From NCBI GenBank assembly GCA_016787665.1, contig JAEUUC010000011.1:186001-250000 (forward strand): a stretch of DNA of 64,000 bases. The letters are read 5' to 3'. Below the pieces are notes generated by a model. That model had not been told where the DNA came from and did not search any database. It saw only the letters and a list, made by a program, of their open reading frames with translations. The position numbers were made by a program, and so were the translations under genes. This document shows positions 43,256-51,637 of the stretch, piece after piece (the first letter of the stretch is position 1; the number at the start of each line of letters is the position of its first letter). The DNA comes from Cyclobacteriaceae bacterium (GTDB lineage: Bacteria; Bacteroidota; Bacteroidia; Cytophagales; Cyclobacteriaceae).

Positions 43256-44106
43256 AGCAAGTCAAGCGTTTTTTCAATCAGTGATCGCACAACCGCATAC
43301 GGATCTTTTGCAAACTTATTTTTAACCCGGTTGGCAATGATGGCATTCAAGCTGATGACCTCGTGACCCAGCAGGCGACCAAAAGCATAGTAGGCCGATG
43401 TCTCCATTTCAAAATTGGTCAGCCAGAAATCGCGGTGATGAAAATAATTCAACTTATCGAGCAGGTCAGGCAAGGCTGTTTGTGCCCGAACCTGCCGACC
43501 CTGAGGTGCATAGAAGCCGGGACACGTGACGGTATTTCCCGTTACCATGTCGGGCCCAAACTGCTTCAACAAAGAAGCCGAACCTTCTACCACATAGGGC
43601 TGAAACGGTAGTCCGGCCTGACGTTGAATCTGCCCGGCCAACTCGTACTCCCACTCGTTCATCGAAAACCGATAGAACATCATGAGGTTATCCAGCCCAA
43701 TGCCAAACTCGCTGATTACGTGGCTTCCGACAGCAATATCCTCTTGCAAAGCCCCGGAAGTACCGAGGCGGATGATTCGCAGCTTTTTTTTCCGCGCCTT
43801 TGGCTCCCGTGTTTTCAGGTCAATATTCACCAGCGCATCCAACTCCGTCAGCACAATCTCAACATTATCGGTACCGATGCCGGTGCTGATCACTGTGACG
43901 CGCTTGCCCTTATACTTACCGGTAATGGTGATAAACTCCCGTTTGTTGATTTCGTAGTCAATCGAATCCAGATACTCCCCGATCATGCTCACACGGTTGG
44001 GATCGCCTACGGCAATAATGGTGTCAGCGATGTGCTTGGGTAGCAAGTTGAGGTGGTAGACACTACCATCCGGATTCAGGATTAAATCGGTAGGTGAAAT
44101 CGGCAT
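43252..44106 (-). CDS. Nucleoside phosphorylase family protein
   Basis: 284 residues. The PNP/UDP-phosphorylase family-1 pattern: AVGDPNRVSMIGEYL at the N-terminus, STGIGTDNVEIVLTEL, RLGTSGALQEDIAVG, and the substrate-site segment WLTNFEMETSAYYAFG. These enzymes cleave nucleosides with phosphate; uridine phosphorylase is the closest type by the motif set, but base specificity is not certain. It ends interlocked with the small gene at 43004 and follows the NeuD-like gene with a one-base gap, so it is in the operon beginning at 47274 or 45997. Confidence 0.9.
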   Translation of the reverse strand: MPISPTDLILNPDGSVYHLNLLPKHIADTIIAVGDPNRVSMIGEYLDSIDYEINKREFITITGKYKGKRVTVISTGIGTDNVEIVLTELDALVNIDLKTREPKARKKKLRIIRLGTSGALQEDIAVGSHVISEFGIGLDNLMMFYRFSMNEWEYELAGQIQRQAGLPFQPYVVEGSASLLKQFGPDMVTGNTVTCPGFYAPQGRQVRAQTALPDLLDKLNYFHHRDFWLTNFEMETSAYYAFGRLLGHEVISLNAIIANRVKNKFAKDPYAVVRSLIEKTLDLL

Positions 44107-44107
44107 G

Positions 44108-44746
44108 TTAGCTCTTGATGGGTTGAGCCGGGTTGCCGAAAACAGTATCCCCGGCCTTCACGGACGATACAACAACAGAACCAGCACCCACGCGCGCACC
44201 TTTGCCAAGGGTAACACCGGACACTACGGTAACTCCCGAACCGATGAACACTTCGTCCTCCACCACAACCCCCGGGTTGATCTGGCAACCCATTCCCACC
44301 TGAACAAACTGGCCTACTTTTGATTCCGCACCAATCGTGGCACCCGCATGAATCAGACAATGGTTACCGATGGAAACGCCTGGCTGTACCGTTACCCGTG
44401 CATCCACCAGACACCCATGGCCCAGCGAAGCGCGCGAAGAAATAAGGGCCTGGCGATGAATGGCGTTCACCGGCTGCACATGCCGCACGTCATTTAACAT
44501 CTTAACAATGCCTTTGCGCAACCGCATATCATCAACGGCAACAAATGCCTCACATTTCTTCCCAATCAGTTTCAAAAAACCATCATCATCGGTGGCTCCC
44601 AACACGATCGCTTCGTCCAACTCCGTCTGGTGCATTGTTTTATTGTCATCCAAGAAACCATACACAACTACATCGTTACTTTCAAAAATTTCTTTCACTT
44701 GGCGGCCAATCGCCTGTGCGCCAAAAATGATCACCGGATTTTGCAT
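44108..44746 (-). CDS. NeuD/PglD-type sugar O-/N-acyltransferase
   Basis: 212 residues: an N-terminal PglD-like Rossmann domain (VIIFGAQAIGRQVKEIF, GFLDDNK) followed by a left-handed beta-helix of hexapeptide repeats (about 105-205; GVSIGNHCLIHAGATIGAES, QVGMGCQINPGVVVED). Such enzymes acetylate nucleotide-activated or sialic-like sugars. No surface-sugar cluster is adjacent, so the acceptor is unknown. Nine bases downstream of the membrane-protein gene and one base before the phosphorylase gene; same operon. Confidence 0.88.
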   Translation of the reverse strand: MQNPVIIFGAQAIGRQVKEIFESNDVVVYGFLDDNKTMHQTELDEAIVLGATDDDGFLKLIGKKCEAFVAVDDMRLRKGIVKMLNDVRHVQPVNAIHRQALISSRASLGHGCLVDARVTVQPGVSIGNHCLIHAGATIGAESKVGQFVQVGMGCQINPGVVVEDEVFIGSGVTVVSGVTLGKGARVGAGSVVVSSVKAGDTVFGNPAQPIKS

Positions 44747-44755
44747 GGTTCAAAG

Positions 44756-45997
44756 TTACAGGAATTTGAGCCGCCTCTGTAACGCCTGTGCAACGGGATG
44801 ATTAAATAATATCAAGTACACGAAAAAGGGCATGAACCCGGTTTTGTACCGGGCCAGGCTCCCAAAGTTTGGCGTAGAGAGGGCTAACAAAAGGGCTAAC
44901 ACCACCGTGTAGAGGAGCACGGCTATCATCCAGGAGTTCACCTGGCGTGTTTTCCCCCAGCGAAAAAGTGACCAAAGGGTAAGCAACAAAACGACACCAT
45001 TTTCCAGAGAGAAAAGAAGTGAAAGAAAGTTAAACGACTCGCCCGGTAGCGGCCGGAACACACCGCTGAATGCCGCCCAGGGTGCATGCCGGGCAAGGCT
45101 AAACCAGTCCGGTTCCAAATCAGCAAACACAATAGCGTGATCAGTACCCCCGCTGGCCGTATAGGCCCGGTTATTCTCGACAATAACAGCAGGTAAATAG
45201 TTGAAGTCAAAATTCGGGTGGACACGACTGACCACTACAAGTACAATTGCAGCCGAAGCCAGAGCCACCGCAACCTGCATGCCCGAACGCGCCTTTACTT
45301 TCGAGGCCTGGTACACCACCAGTGCTATGGCAACCGGCAGCCACACGGCCAGCCAGTAGTACTTCAGTCCCCACACGATCCAACCGGAGAAAACAAACAA
45401 AAACACTTCGGCCGGGCGCGCTTTGCCCCAAAGTGCGCGGAGCAGAATAGCCGTAAGCGCCATCAGGCCGGCCACTGCAAGACTCTCCTTGATTAACCCC
45501 GAACTCCAGAACACCAACGAGGGGAAAAACAAAAAACCAATTGCCGCGGCCACGCGGCCCTCCGGCCAACGCACACAAAGGGTTCGATACAACAACCAGC
45601 ACCCCATGAACGAGAGGAACGAACACCAGGCTGCGGCTAACCCGTATTGTTGAAATGTGAAGATGGCAACCAGACTGATGGCCTTGACAAAAAACAGCGA
45701 GCGATATTGCGAATAGGTCAAATCCGTTAACCACGGGCTGTCTGTGTCATTCCACAAGAAATGCAGGTAGTCAACCGGAGACTCAAAACATTTTGTACTC
45801 AGGAATACTGCATCCTGAAAAAAAAGAAGGGTGTCGCCCGATTGATAGTGAAAACGGTAGAGAAGACCCAGCACCACACCGGCACCGATTTTTAGAATCA
45901 ACCCGGGCCAAAACAAAGAGTCGGGCCGCTGGCGATAGAGCCAATACCCAACACCCAGAAGCGTTATGATGTGTACGGAATAATAGACAGCGATCAT
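44756..45997 (-). CDS. Polytopic membrane protein, unknown function
   Basis: 413 residues with about ten transmembrane helices spread over the length; the loops include FHYQSGDTLLFFQDAVF and a larger periplasmic loop (about 270-320, with RPLPGESFNFL). The helix pattern and the aromatic first loop recall polymerase/glycosyltransferase-C-like polytopic proteins of surface polysaccharide systems, but no signature is clear. It overlaps the DUF2851 gene by four bases (45994-45997) and precedes the NeuD-like acyltransferase, which fits an envelope-sugar role only weakly. Confidence 0.75.
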   Translation of the reverse strand: MIAVYYSVHIITLLGVGYWLYRQRPDSLFWPGLILKIGAGVVLGLLYRFHYQSGDTLLFFQDAVFLSTKCFESPVDYLHFLWNDTDSPWLTDLTYSQYRSLFFVKAISLVAIFTFQQYGLAAAWCSFLSFMGCWLLYRTLCVRWPEGRVAAAIGFLFFPSLVFWSSGLIKESLAVAGLMALTAILLRALWGKARPAEVFLFVFSGWIVWGLKYYWLAVWLPVAIALVVYQASKVKARSGMQVAVALASAAIVLVVVSRVHPNFDFNYLPAVIVENNRAYTASGGTDHAIVFADLEPDWFSLARHAPWAAFSGVFRPLPGESFNFLSLLFSLENGVVLLLTLWSLFRWGKTRQVNSWMIAVLLYTVVLALLLALSTPNFGSLARYKTGFMPFFVYLILFNHPVAQALQRRLKFL

Positions 45998-47274
45998 GCA
46001 GGCTTAATCAGACTGGCGCCAATGGCGCAGTTCAGGCAGTTTTTCGACTGGCAAAATTCATTAAAAAGTTCGATCAGACCTTGCGTGTCGGCAGCCGAAG
46101 TGGGTGCCCAACCCAAAGCCTTCCATTTTTTTATAATCGCATTCGATTCAGCCGGCACTTGCCGCAGCAACTCAACGGCCCGCTCAATCCACGATTCATC
46201 GTCTTGCGACAAGCCGTAGGCTACCCATAACGGTGCCAGTGTGTTAACTACGATATTGTGCACACTCGCCTCGCCCATAGCCGGATGAAGAACGTTGGAT
46301 TGCTTTCCAAAATGGTAATGCCTATGCCAATAGGCGGAGGGCGCAACCGACAGCGCCTTTGCCACAGCCGCTAAATCCTGCCACTCCAGCAAGCTCGAAA
46401 AGAGATTACGATTCCCGTTCAGGAATGCACAAAACTGGGCTAATCTGAGTGTAGGGAAATTCGCTGGGCGCAACCGAAGAAACTTCCATCGGGCTGTATC
46501 AACTTGCCGATCTTCCAGCTTCCAACGTGCCGCCAGGTGACGGTACTCATTTTTCAGCTGTTGCACATATTCGTCTGAACTCACCGCCTCCAGAAAACCC
46601 GCCTGCCCGAACAGCAGGGCCTCCACCGCAGTAGGCCGATCGGCAATTTTGAGTACCTGGCGATATTGCACACGCTTTGCCAATTCAAAGAAGGGATCAG
46701 CGTTGATCTTGAATCCAAAATTTCGCGCCAGAAAACGGTATGCAGTTTCGTCCCAGTCGAATCGGGTTGCCTGGGCTACCTCGAGCATCTCCGTGGCTTT
46801 ACGCTGCAGCCTGCGAACCAAGGACTTTTCGATCATGGATAACCGGATCAGCGAAGGCACGGCTGCAAGCGAACCCTGGCAGGGAATAACATGAGCGGTA
46901 GCCATGAACTTTTGGTAGGTGTGCAGCAGTCCGGTGTTTACGCGACCCTTGAGCAAAAGCGTGGGCATAGGCGTACCATCGGCACGCAACACGGGGCGGT
47001 TATTTTCCCAAACCACGTGAAGAATGACATTATCGTACGCATGATCGGTTCGATGGGCATGGTCATCCCATTCGGAGGAGCGCACATGAATCTCCACCTG
47101 GCCCGACCAATCCAACGAGCCGATGCGAATTCGGGCCTGGCTGAAATCGGGGCCGGCATTCGTATTGAAAAAGCCCGGTTGAAACACCGTGACGGGCTCA
47201 TCGTCAACCGTGCGCAGTTCATTCTTGTCGAAATACTGCATTTGCCATATGTAATGAAGAAAGGATTCCGTCAT
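45994..47274 (-). CDS. DUF2851 family protein
   Basis: 426 residues from the ATG of MTESFLHYIWQMQYFDKN. The opening is characteristic of the DUF2851 family (FLHYIWQ, then FNTNAGPDFSQARIRIGSLD and GQVEIHVRSSEWDDHAHRTD), followed by a helical half with a C-terminal segment containing four cysteines (about CQSKNCLNC). The HVRSSEWDDH and C-terminal cysteine features could bind metal, but function is unknown. No signal peptide. The gene starts 55 bases from pyrF and overlaps the membrane-protein gene. Confidence 0.85.
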   Translation of the reverse strand: MTESFLHYIWQMQYFDKNELRTVDDEPVTVFQPGFFNTNAGPDFSQARIRIGSLDWSGQVEIHVRSSEWDDHAHRTDHAYDNVILHVVWENNRPVLRADGTPMPTLLLKGRVNTGLLHTYQKFMATAHVIPCQGSLAAVPSLIRLSMIEKSLVRRLQRKATEMLEVAQATRFDWDETAYRFLARNFGFKINADPFFELAKRVQYRQVLKIADRPTAVEALLFGQAGFLEAVSSDEYVQQLKNEYRHLAARWKLEDRQVDTARWKFLRLRPANFPTLRLAQFCAFLNGNRNLFSSLLEWQDLAAVAKALSVAPSAYWHRHYHFGKQSNVLHPAMGEASVHNIVVNTLAPLWVAYGLSQDDESWIERAVELLRQVPAESNAIIKKWKALGWAPTSAADTQGLIELFNEFCQSKNCLNCAIGASLIKPA

Positions 47275-47329
47275 AGCGCCCGCACCTACGAATATGGCGA
47301 AAAATTGACAGCGAAAACGAAGTACCTCG

Positions 47330-48136
47330 TCAGGGAATGAACTTTGCCATTTGTTGCTGAAGCGAACGGGCCTCCGCCTCCGCATGGGCGGCAAAATCCT
47401 CACCGGACGAGGCGTACAAAATACTTCGTGAGGCATTGACGAGCAGACCAATTTGAGCATTTAGCCCGGCCCGGCAAACGGCATCCAGGTCGCCACCCTG
47501 TGCACCTACGCCCGGCACCAGGAAGAAATGATCGGGCGCTAACTGGCGTATCTCTGCAATCTTGTCCGCCTGCGTGGCTCCAATGACAAACATCAGATTG
47601 TCTGGCGTACCCCAGCGCTGAGCCTGAACGATCACCTCTTCATACACCTTGTTGCCACCGCGGGTCTGCAGTGTTTGAAAATTGGCACTGCCGGGGTTTG
47701 ATGTGTGAGCCAGCAGAATAGCCCACTTGCCGGGAAAAGCAAGAAAGGGTTTGACGGAATCTTCACCCATGTAAGGCGCAACCGTAATCGCGTCAACGCT
47801 CAGCTTCTCGAAAAATGCCCGTGCATACAACGTGGAGGTGTTTCCGATATCACCGCGTTTGGCATCGGCAATGGTAAAATGAGTTTTCGGGATTAAAGCC
47901 AGCGTCTGTTGCAGCGTTACCCAGCCGGATGGGCCTAAGGCTTCAAAAAAGGCAAGGTTAGGTTTGTAGGCAACACAGTACGGCAGTGTGGCTTCTATGA
48001 TTTGCCGGTTGAACGCCAGGACGGGATCTTCATGGCGGAGCAGGTGCTTGGGAATCTTCTCCAAATCCGGATCCAGACCAACACACAAGAAAGATTTTCT
48101 GGCTTTGATGCTGGCCAGCAGATCGGCACGGGTCAT
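47330..48136 (-). CDS. pyrF: Orotidine 5'-phosphate decarboxylase (type 2)
   Basis: 268 residues. Motifs: SFLCVGLDPDLEKIPKHLL, VAYKPNLAFFEALG, TIADAKRGDIGNTSTLYA (the active-site aspartate-lysine network) and FLVPGVGAQGGDL (phosphate loop). It makes UMP from OMP in the cytoplasm. The length of about 270 and the DAKRGDIGNT form match the type 2 family common in Bacteroidota. It follows lolA by 24 bases on the same strand. A TACTTTC box lies five bases before the ATG. Confidence 0.96.
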   Translation of the reverse strand: MTRADLLASIKARKSFLCVGLDPDLEKIPKHLLRHEDPVLAFNRQIIEATLPYCVAYKPNLAFFEALGPSGWVTLQQTLALIPKTHFTIADAKRGDIGNTSTLYARAFFEKLSVDAITVAPYMGEDSVKPFLAFPGKWAILLAHTSNPGSANFQTLQTRGGNKVYEEVIVQAQRWGTPDNLMFVIGATQADKIAEIRQLAPDHFFLVPGVGAQGGDLDAVCRAGLNAQIGLLVNASRSILYASSGEDFAAHAEAEARSLQQQMAKFIP

Positions 48137-48160
48137 AACGTGAAAGTACGAAGAAAACGA

Positions 48161-48835
48161 TCAGCGAAGATCTTCTACCGCTACACCCGGATACTTTTTG
48201 GGATCGAATACAAAAAAGGCATCGTCCACTTTGGCACCGGGCGTAAACTTGGTTACCGTGTAGGTATAGCGGCTGCCCGATTTGTCAAACATCACCCAAC
48301 TCTTGATCGTGCGATCTTTCTTGCTAATGTTCATTCTGATTTTGAAGTACTGCGCATTGCGCTTCTCAGGCACCAGGTCCACGACTTCCACCGGCACACC
48401 GGCCTCGGTTTGTTCACCTAAATACAGGTATTTATATCCCTTCTTGTAAATCTCATGAATCTTGGCGGGGTTGATTTCATCCGAAGTCGGGTCAACATCG
48501 TCAATTGTTACCTCCTTGGCCGAAGCGACATACGTCCACACGGTTGTTCCATTATTGATCACTTCCTGATCCGTTACCTCCGTCTTTTTCTCGGGGTCAA
48601 ACGACAACAACACCAGTCGGAATTTTTCGCCTTTTACGGTGATGCGGGCCTTCATCTCTTCCCGCAGTTTTTCCACTTCATTGGTCATCACCGAAGAAAT
48701 ACTGGCTTCAAAAGCATTGATTTCCTTGTACCGTTTGCTCATCGCATCCAGGGTCTCCAGGGCTTTCGGGTCGTATTGGGCAAAAGCTGTCAGACTAAAA
48801 ATGGCCAAAAACAGGCCAAAAACGAACTTTTTCAT
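48161..48835 (-). CDS. LolA-like outer-membrane lipoprotein carrier
   Basis: 224 residues with a signal peptide (MKKFVFGLFLAIFSLTAFAQ). The mature part is beta-rich: YKEINAFEASISSVMTN, GEKFRLVLLSFDPEKK, NNGTTVWTYVASAKEVTIDD, YKYLYLGEQTE and SWVMFDKSGSRYTYTVTKF. This fits the LolA/LolB half-barrel that carries lipoproteins across the periplasm. The start overlaps the ftsK stop (48832-48835, ATGA), a common Bacteroidota neighbour pair. Typical LolA proteins are around 200 residues, so the size fits. Confidence 0.9.
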   Translation of the reverse strand: MKKFVFGLFLAIFSLTAFAQYDPKALETLDAMSKRYKEINAFEASISSVMTNEVEKLREEMKARITVKGEKFRLVLLSFDPEKKTEVTDQEVINNGTTVWTYVASAKEVTIDDVDPTSDEINPAKIHEIYKKGYKYLYLGEQTEAGVPVEVVDLVPEKRNAQYFKIRMNISKKDRTIKSWVMFDKSGSRYTYTVTKFTPGAKVDDAFFVFDPKKYPGVAVEDLR

Positions 48836-51294
48836 TTCGAGGTATCGTGTTTCTCTTTCAGTGAGTTCAATAATTGTTCCAAACTTAACTCATCTTTTAC
48901 TAAAACTTCGCGGGCCTTTGAACCCTCAAACGGCCCCACAATGCCCGCGGCTTCGAGTTGATCAATCAAGCGGCCGGCCCGGTTATAGCCGAGTTTCAGT
49001 TTTCGTTGAATCAGCGAAGTGCTCCCCTGCTGGTGCATGACAATCAGGCGAGCTGCGTCTTCAAACAAGGCATCGCGCTCCGACAAGTCCACATCCGCGG
49101 CTCCTCCCTCATCTTCACCCTCATACTCGGGCAGCAGATAAGCCGAGTCATAGCCACGCTGCATACCGATGAAATCGCATACCTTCTCGATCTCCTGCGT
49201 ATCGACAAAAGGACACTGCAGGCGAATAATATCCGACCCGCTGGACAACAGCATATCGCCCTGGCCCACCAGTTGATCGGCTCCACCCGCATCCAAAATC
49301 GTGCGTGAGTCCACCTTTGCCGTAACGCGGAAGGACAAACGGGCAGGGAAGTTGGCCTTAATCACCCCGGTAATCACATTGACGGACGGACGCTGGGTGG
49401 CCACCACCAGGTGAATGCCGATGGCACGGGCCAACTGCGCCAATCGGGCAATTGGTGTTTCTACCTCTTTGCCGGCCGTCATCATCAGGTCGGCCAACTC
49501 ATCAATCACCAAAACAATGTAGGGCAAAAAGCGGTGACCTTCTTTCGGGTTTAGCTTGCGCGCAACAAACTTGACATTGTATTCTTTCAGGTTGCGTGCT
49601 CCGGCATCTTTCAGGATTTCGTAGCGGTTCTCCATCTCAATGCATAACGAATTGAGCGTATGCACCACCTTGCGTGTGTCGGTAATGATGGCTTCTTCGC
49701 TGTTGGGGAGTTTGGCGAGATAGTGCCGTTCAATCTTGGAGAATAAGGACATCTCCACTTTTTTGGGATCCACCAATACAAATTTCAGCTGACTTGGATG
49801 GCGTTTGTACAGTAGGGAGGTCAAAATCACGTTCAGCCCCACCGACTTACCCTGCCCCGTGGCACCGGCCACCAGCAAGTGCGGCATCTTGGCCAAATCA
49901 ATTACGAGCACCTCGTTGCTGATGGTTTTGCCCAATGCCACCGGCAGTTCTTTGTCCGTTTTCTGAAAGCGGTCCGTGCTCAGCACTGAGCGGATGCTCA
50001 CCATCTCGCGATTTTTATTGGGCACCTCAATACCGATGGTTCCCTTGCCCGGTATAGGCGCAATGATGCGAATGCCCAGGGCAGCCAAGCTCAGGGCAAT
50101 GTCGTCTTCCAGGTTCTTGATACGGGAAATTTTGATGCCCGCATCTGGCACGATTTCATACAGCGTAACAGTGGGCCCAATGGTGGCCTTGATGCTCTGA
50201 ATTCCAATTTTGAAATTGACGAGCGTGGCAATGATCTTGTCTTTGTTCTGGTTCAGCTCCTCCTGCGTTACCTGTACTTTCCCTGTGTCATACTCGTTGA
50301 GCAATTCGAGCGGGGGGAATCGATAATTTGAAAGGTCAAGGGTAGGATCGTAAAATCCTTTTTCTTCCACCAACTGCTCGGCCAGCTCATCCGTGTCTGA
50401 CTTTGGCTCTTCCACGGTAAACGTAGGTGTCTTGCCTTTGTCTGCCTGATCAGCCGGTTTGTCAACCTCGAGCTTAATCTCCGGCAGAGTAACCGGAGGT
50501 TCGGTCACGGGCGGTGCCACCAAAACGACCGGCTCCTGAATCGGCTCCTGCTTTTTGATTTCAGGCCAGTTGTCTTTTTCATCGGTATAGGTGGGCGGTA
50601 TTGCCTCATCGTCCGGCAAAAGTGCATCGGTGCCCATGGGCTTTGGATCCCTTACCTGGAACGCGTGGATGGCCGTGACATTGAAATAGTAAATGATGAA
50701 AACAAAAAGCGTAAGGGCCAGAATCAGAAATGTTCCCCAGCCAAACAGGCCATCGGAGAAAACGGCTAGCGCATAGCCTAATCCTCCGCTGAGAAAACTG
50801 ATTTCGTTAACCCCTGCTACGCTGTGCGTGATATACCCGAGCAGCAGACTTAGCCACAACCCGGCAAAAACGGAAAAAATGAAAACTGAAAAAATGGGTA
50901 ACAAGCTGCGCTTGAACACCATTTTAAAACCCAGCAGAAACAAAAGCGGTGGAACAAAAAAGGCCGAGACCCCCAACCAGCGAAACACGGTATAGTGAGC
51001 TACAAATGCGCCCGCCACGCCAAGCCAGTTTTCTACCTCCGCACCGGATTCGGCCAGGGTGGTGGAGCCCCACGACTCGACAATACTTTGGTCGGCCTTA
51101 CCTGTAAAAATGTACGAGAGGTAGGCGATAAACAGAAACAGAGCAACGATGATCAGGAAAAAGCCGGACGCCAAAACAAAGCGGGGGTCGGTAAAAAAGT
51201 CGAAGTTAAAACGTGATTTTGATTTTCCGCTTTTGGCTTTCTTTTCCTTTTCGGGCTTTTTAAAGGTGTTGGATTTGTAGGTGTTTTCGGCCAT
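48832..51294 (-). CDS. ftsK: FtsK/SpoIIIE DNA translocase
   Basis: 820 residues from the ATG of MAENTYKSNTFKKPEK. N-terminal basic tail, four transmembrane helices (about 45-200), an acidic/proline-rich linker, then the motor: beta domain, Walker A LVAGATGQGKSVGLN, Walker B IVLVIDELADLMM, and the C-terminal gamma winged helix (VMHQQGSTSLIQRKLKLGYNRAGRLIDQLEAAG) that reads orienting DNA motifs. It pumps chromosome DNA at division and activates XerCD. TAGTTTTG (51313-51320) lies 18 bases before the start. Coupled to lolA by ATGA. Confidence 0.96.
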   Translation of the reverse strand: MAENTYKSNTFKKPEKEKKAKSGKSKSRFNFDFFTDPRFVLASGFFLIIVALFLFIAYLSYIFTGKADQSIVESWGSTTLAESGAEVENWLGVAGAFVAHYTVFRWLGVSAFFVPPLLFLLGFKMVFKRSLLPIFSVFIFSVFAGLWLSLLLGYITHSVAGVNEISFLSGGLGYALAVFSDGLFGWGTFLILALTLFVFIIYYFNVTAIHAFQVRDPKPMGTDALLPDDEAIPPTYTDEKDNWPEIKKQEPIQEPVVLVAPPVTEPPVTLPEIKLEVDKPADQADKGKTPTFTVEEPKSDTDELAEQLVEEKGFYDPTLDLSNYRFPPLELLNEYDTGKVQVTQEELNQNKDKIIATLVNFKIGIQSIKATIGPTVTLYEIVPDAGIKISRIKNLEDDIALSLAALGIRIIAPIPGKGTIGIEVPNKNREMVSIRSVLSTDRFQKTDKELPVALGKTISNEVLVIDLAKMPHLLVAGATGQGKSVGLNVILTSLLYKRHPSQLKFVLVDPKKVEMSLFSKIERHYLAKLPNSEEAIITDTRKVVHTLNSLCIEMENRYEILKDAGARNLKEYNVKFVARKLNPKEGHRFLPYIVLVIDELADLMMTAGKEVETPIARLAQLARAIGIHLVVATQRPSVNVITGVIKANFPARLSFRVTAKVDSRTILDAGGADQLVGQGDMLLSSGSDIIRLQCPFVDTQEIEKVCDFIGMQRGYDSAYLLPEYEGEDEGGAADVDLSERDALFEDAARLIVMHQQGSTSLIQRKLKLGYNRAGRLIDQLEAAGIVGPFEGSKAREVLVKDELSLEQLLNSLKEKHDTSK

Positions 51295-51312
51295 TAAGTT
51301 TAAAAAGTATAG

Positions 51313-51320
51313 CAAAACTA
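51313..51320 (-). promoter_or_regulatory. Putative ftsK promoter -7 box
   Basis: TAGTTTTG on the minus strand fits TAnnTTTG exactly, 18 bases from the ftsK ATG. A clear -33 TTG is not visible. Confidence 0.4.
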
Positions 51321-51366
51321 ACGAAAAAAGCTATTTGACCGATAGTGACAACGTCATGATTCAACT

Positions 51367-51588
51367 TTGCCGACCTTATGGAAAGGTGGTATCAAAGTCT
51401 TAATGCTGTGCTTAATGATTGGTTCGGGTGATGTGGTGTGGGAAGGCGAAAACTACAACAATGGTAGGATAGCGTTCACGGGCATGAGCAAAACCGGTAA
51501 CGATCGACCCGCGGGTACCTATTTCTACAAAATTGAGTTTTCCAGCGGCTTGCCTGCCCGCACCGGATTTTTGTCGCTGAAGAGATAA
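51367..51588 (+). pseudogene. Fragment of a T9SS/gliding-motility C-terminal sorting domain
   Basis: The open frame ends in VVWEGENYNNGRIAFTGMS then RPAGTYFYKIEFSSG and a final GFLSLKR. The PAGTYFY strand and the closing F.S.KR are hallmarks of the second half of the gliding-motility-associated (type B) C-terminal domain that targets large proteins to the type IX secretion system. The first half (usually containing a DRWG-type strand) and all of the passenger are missing; about 20 upstream codons are not domain-like. It is therefore a remnant of a large deleted adhesin or cell-surface gene. An intact intrinsic terminator remains at its end. Confidence 0.7.
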
Positions 51589-51607
51589 GGAGTTCCGTCT
51601 CCTTTTT
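51587..51607 (+). terminator. Intrinsic terminator of the sorting-domain fragment
   Basis: AAGGAG-ttccgt-CTCCTT stem (6 bp) followed by five Ts, overlapping the TAA stop codon of the fragment. It also insulates the downstream S9 peptidase gene. Confidence 0.75.
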
Positions 51608-51637
51608 AGCACTTTTGTCCACCCTCAACAACTCTCT

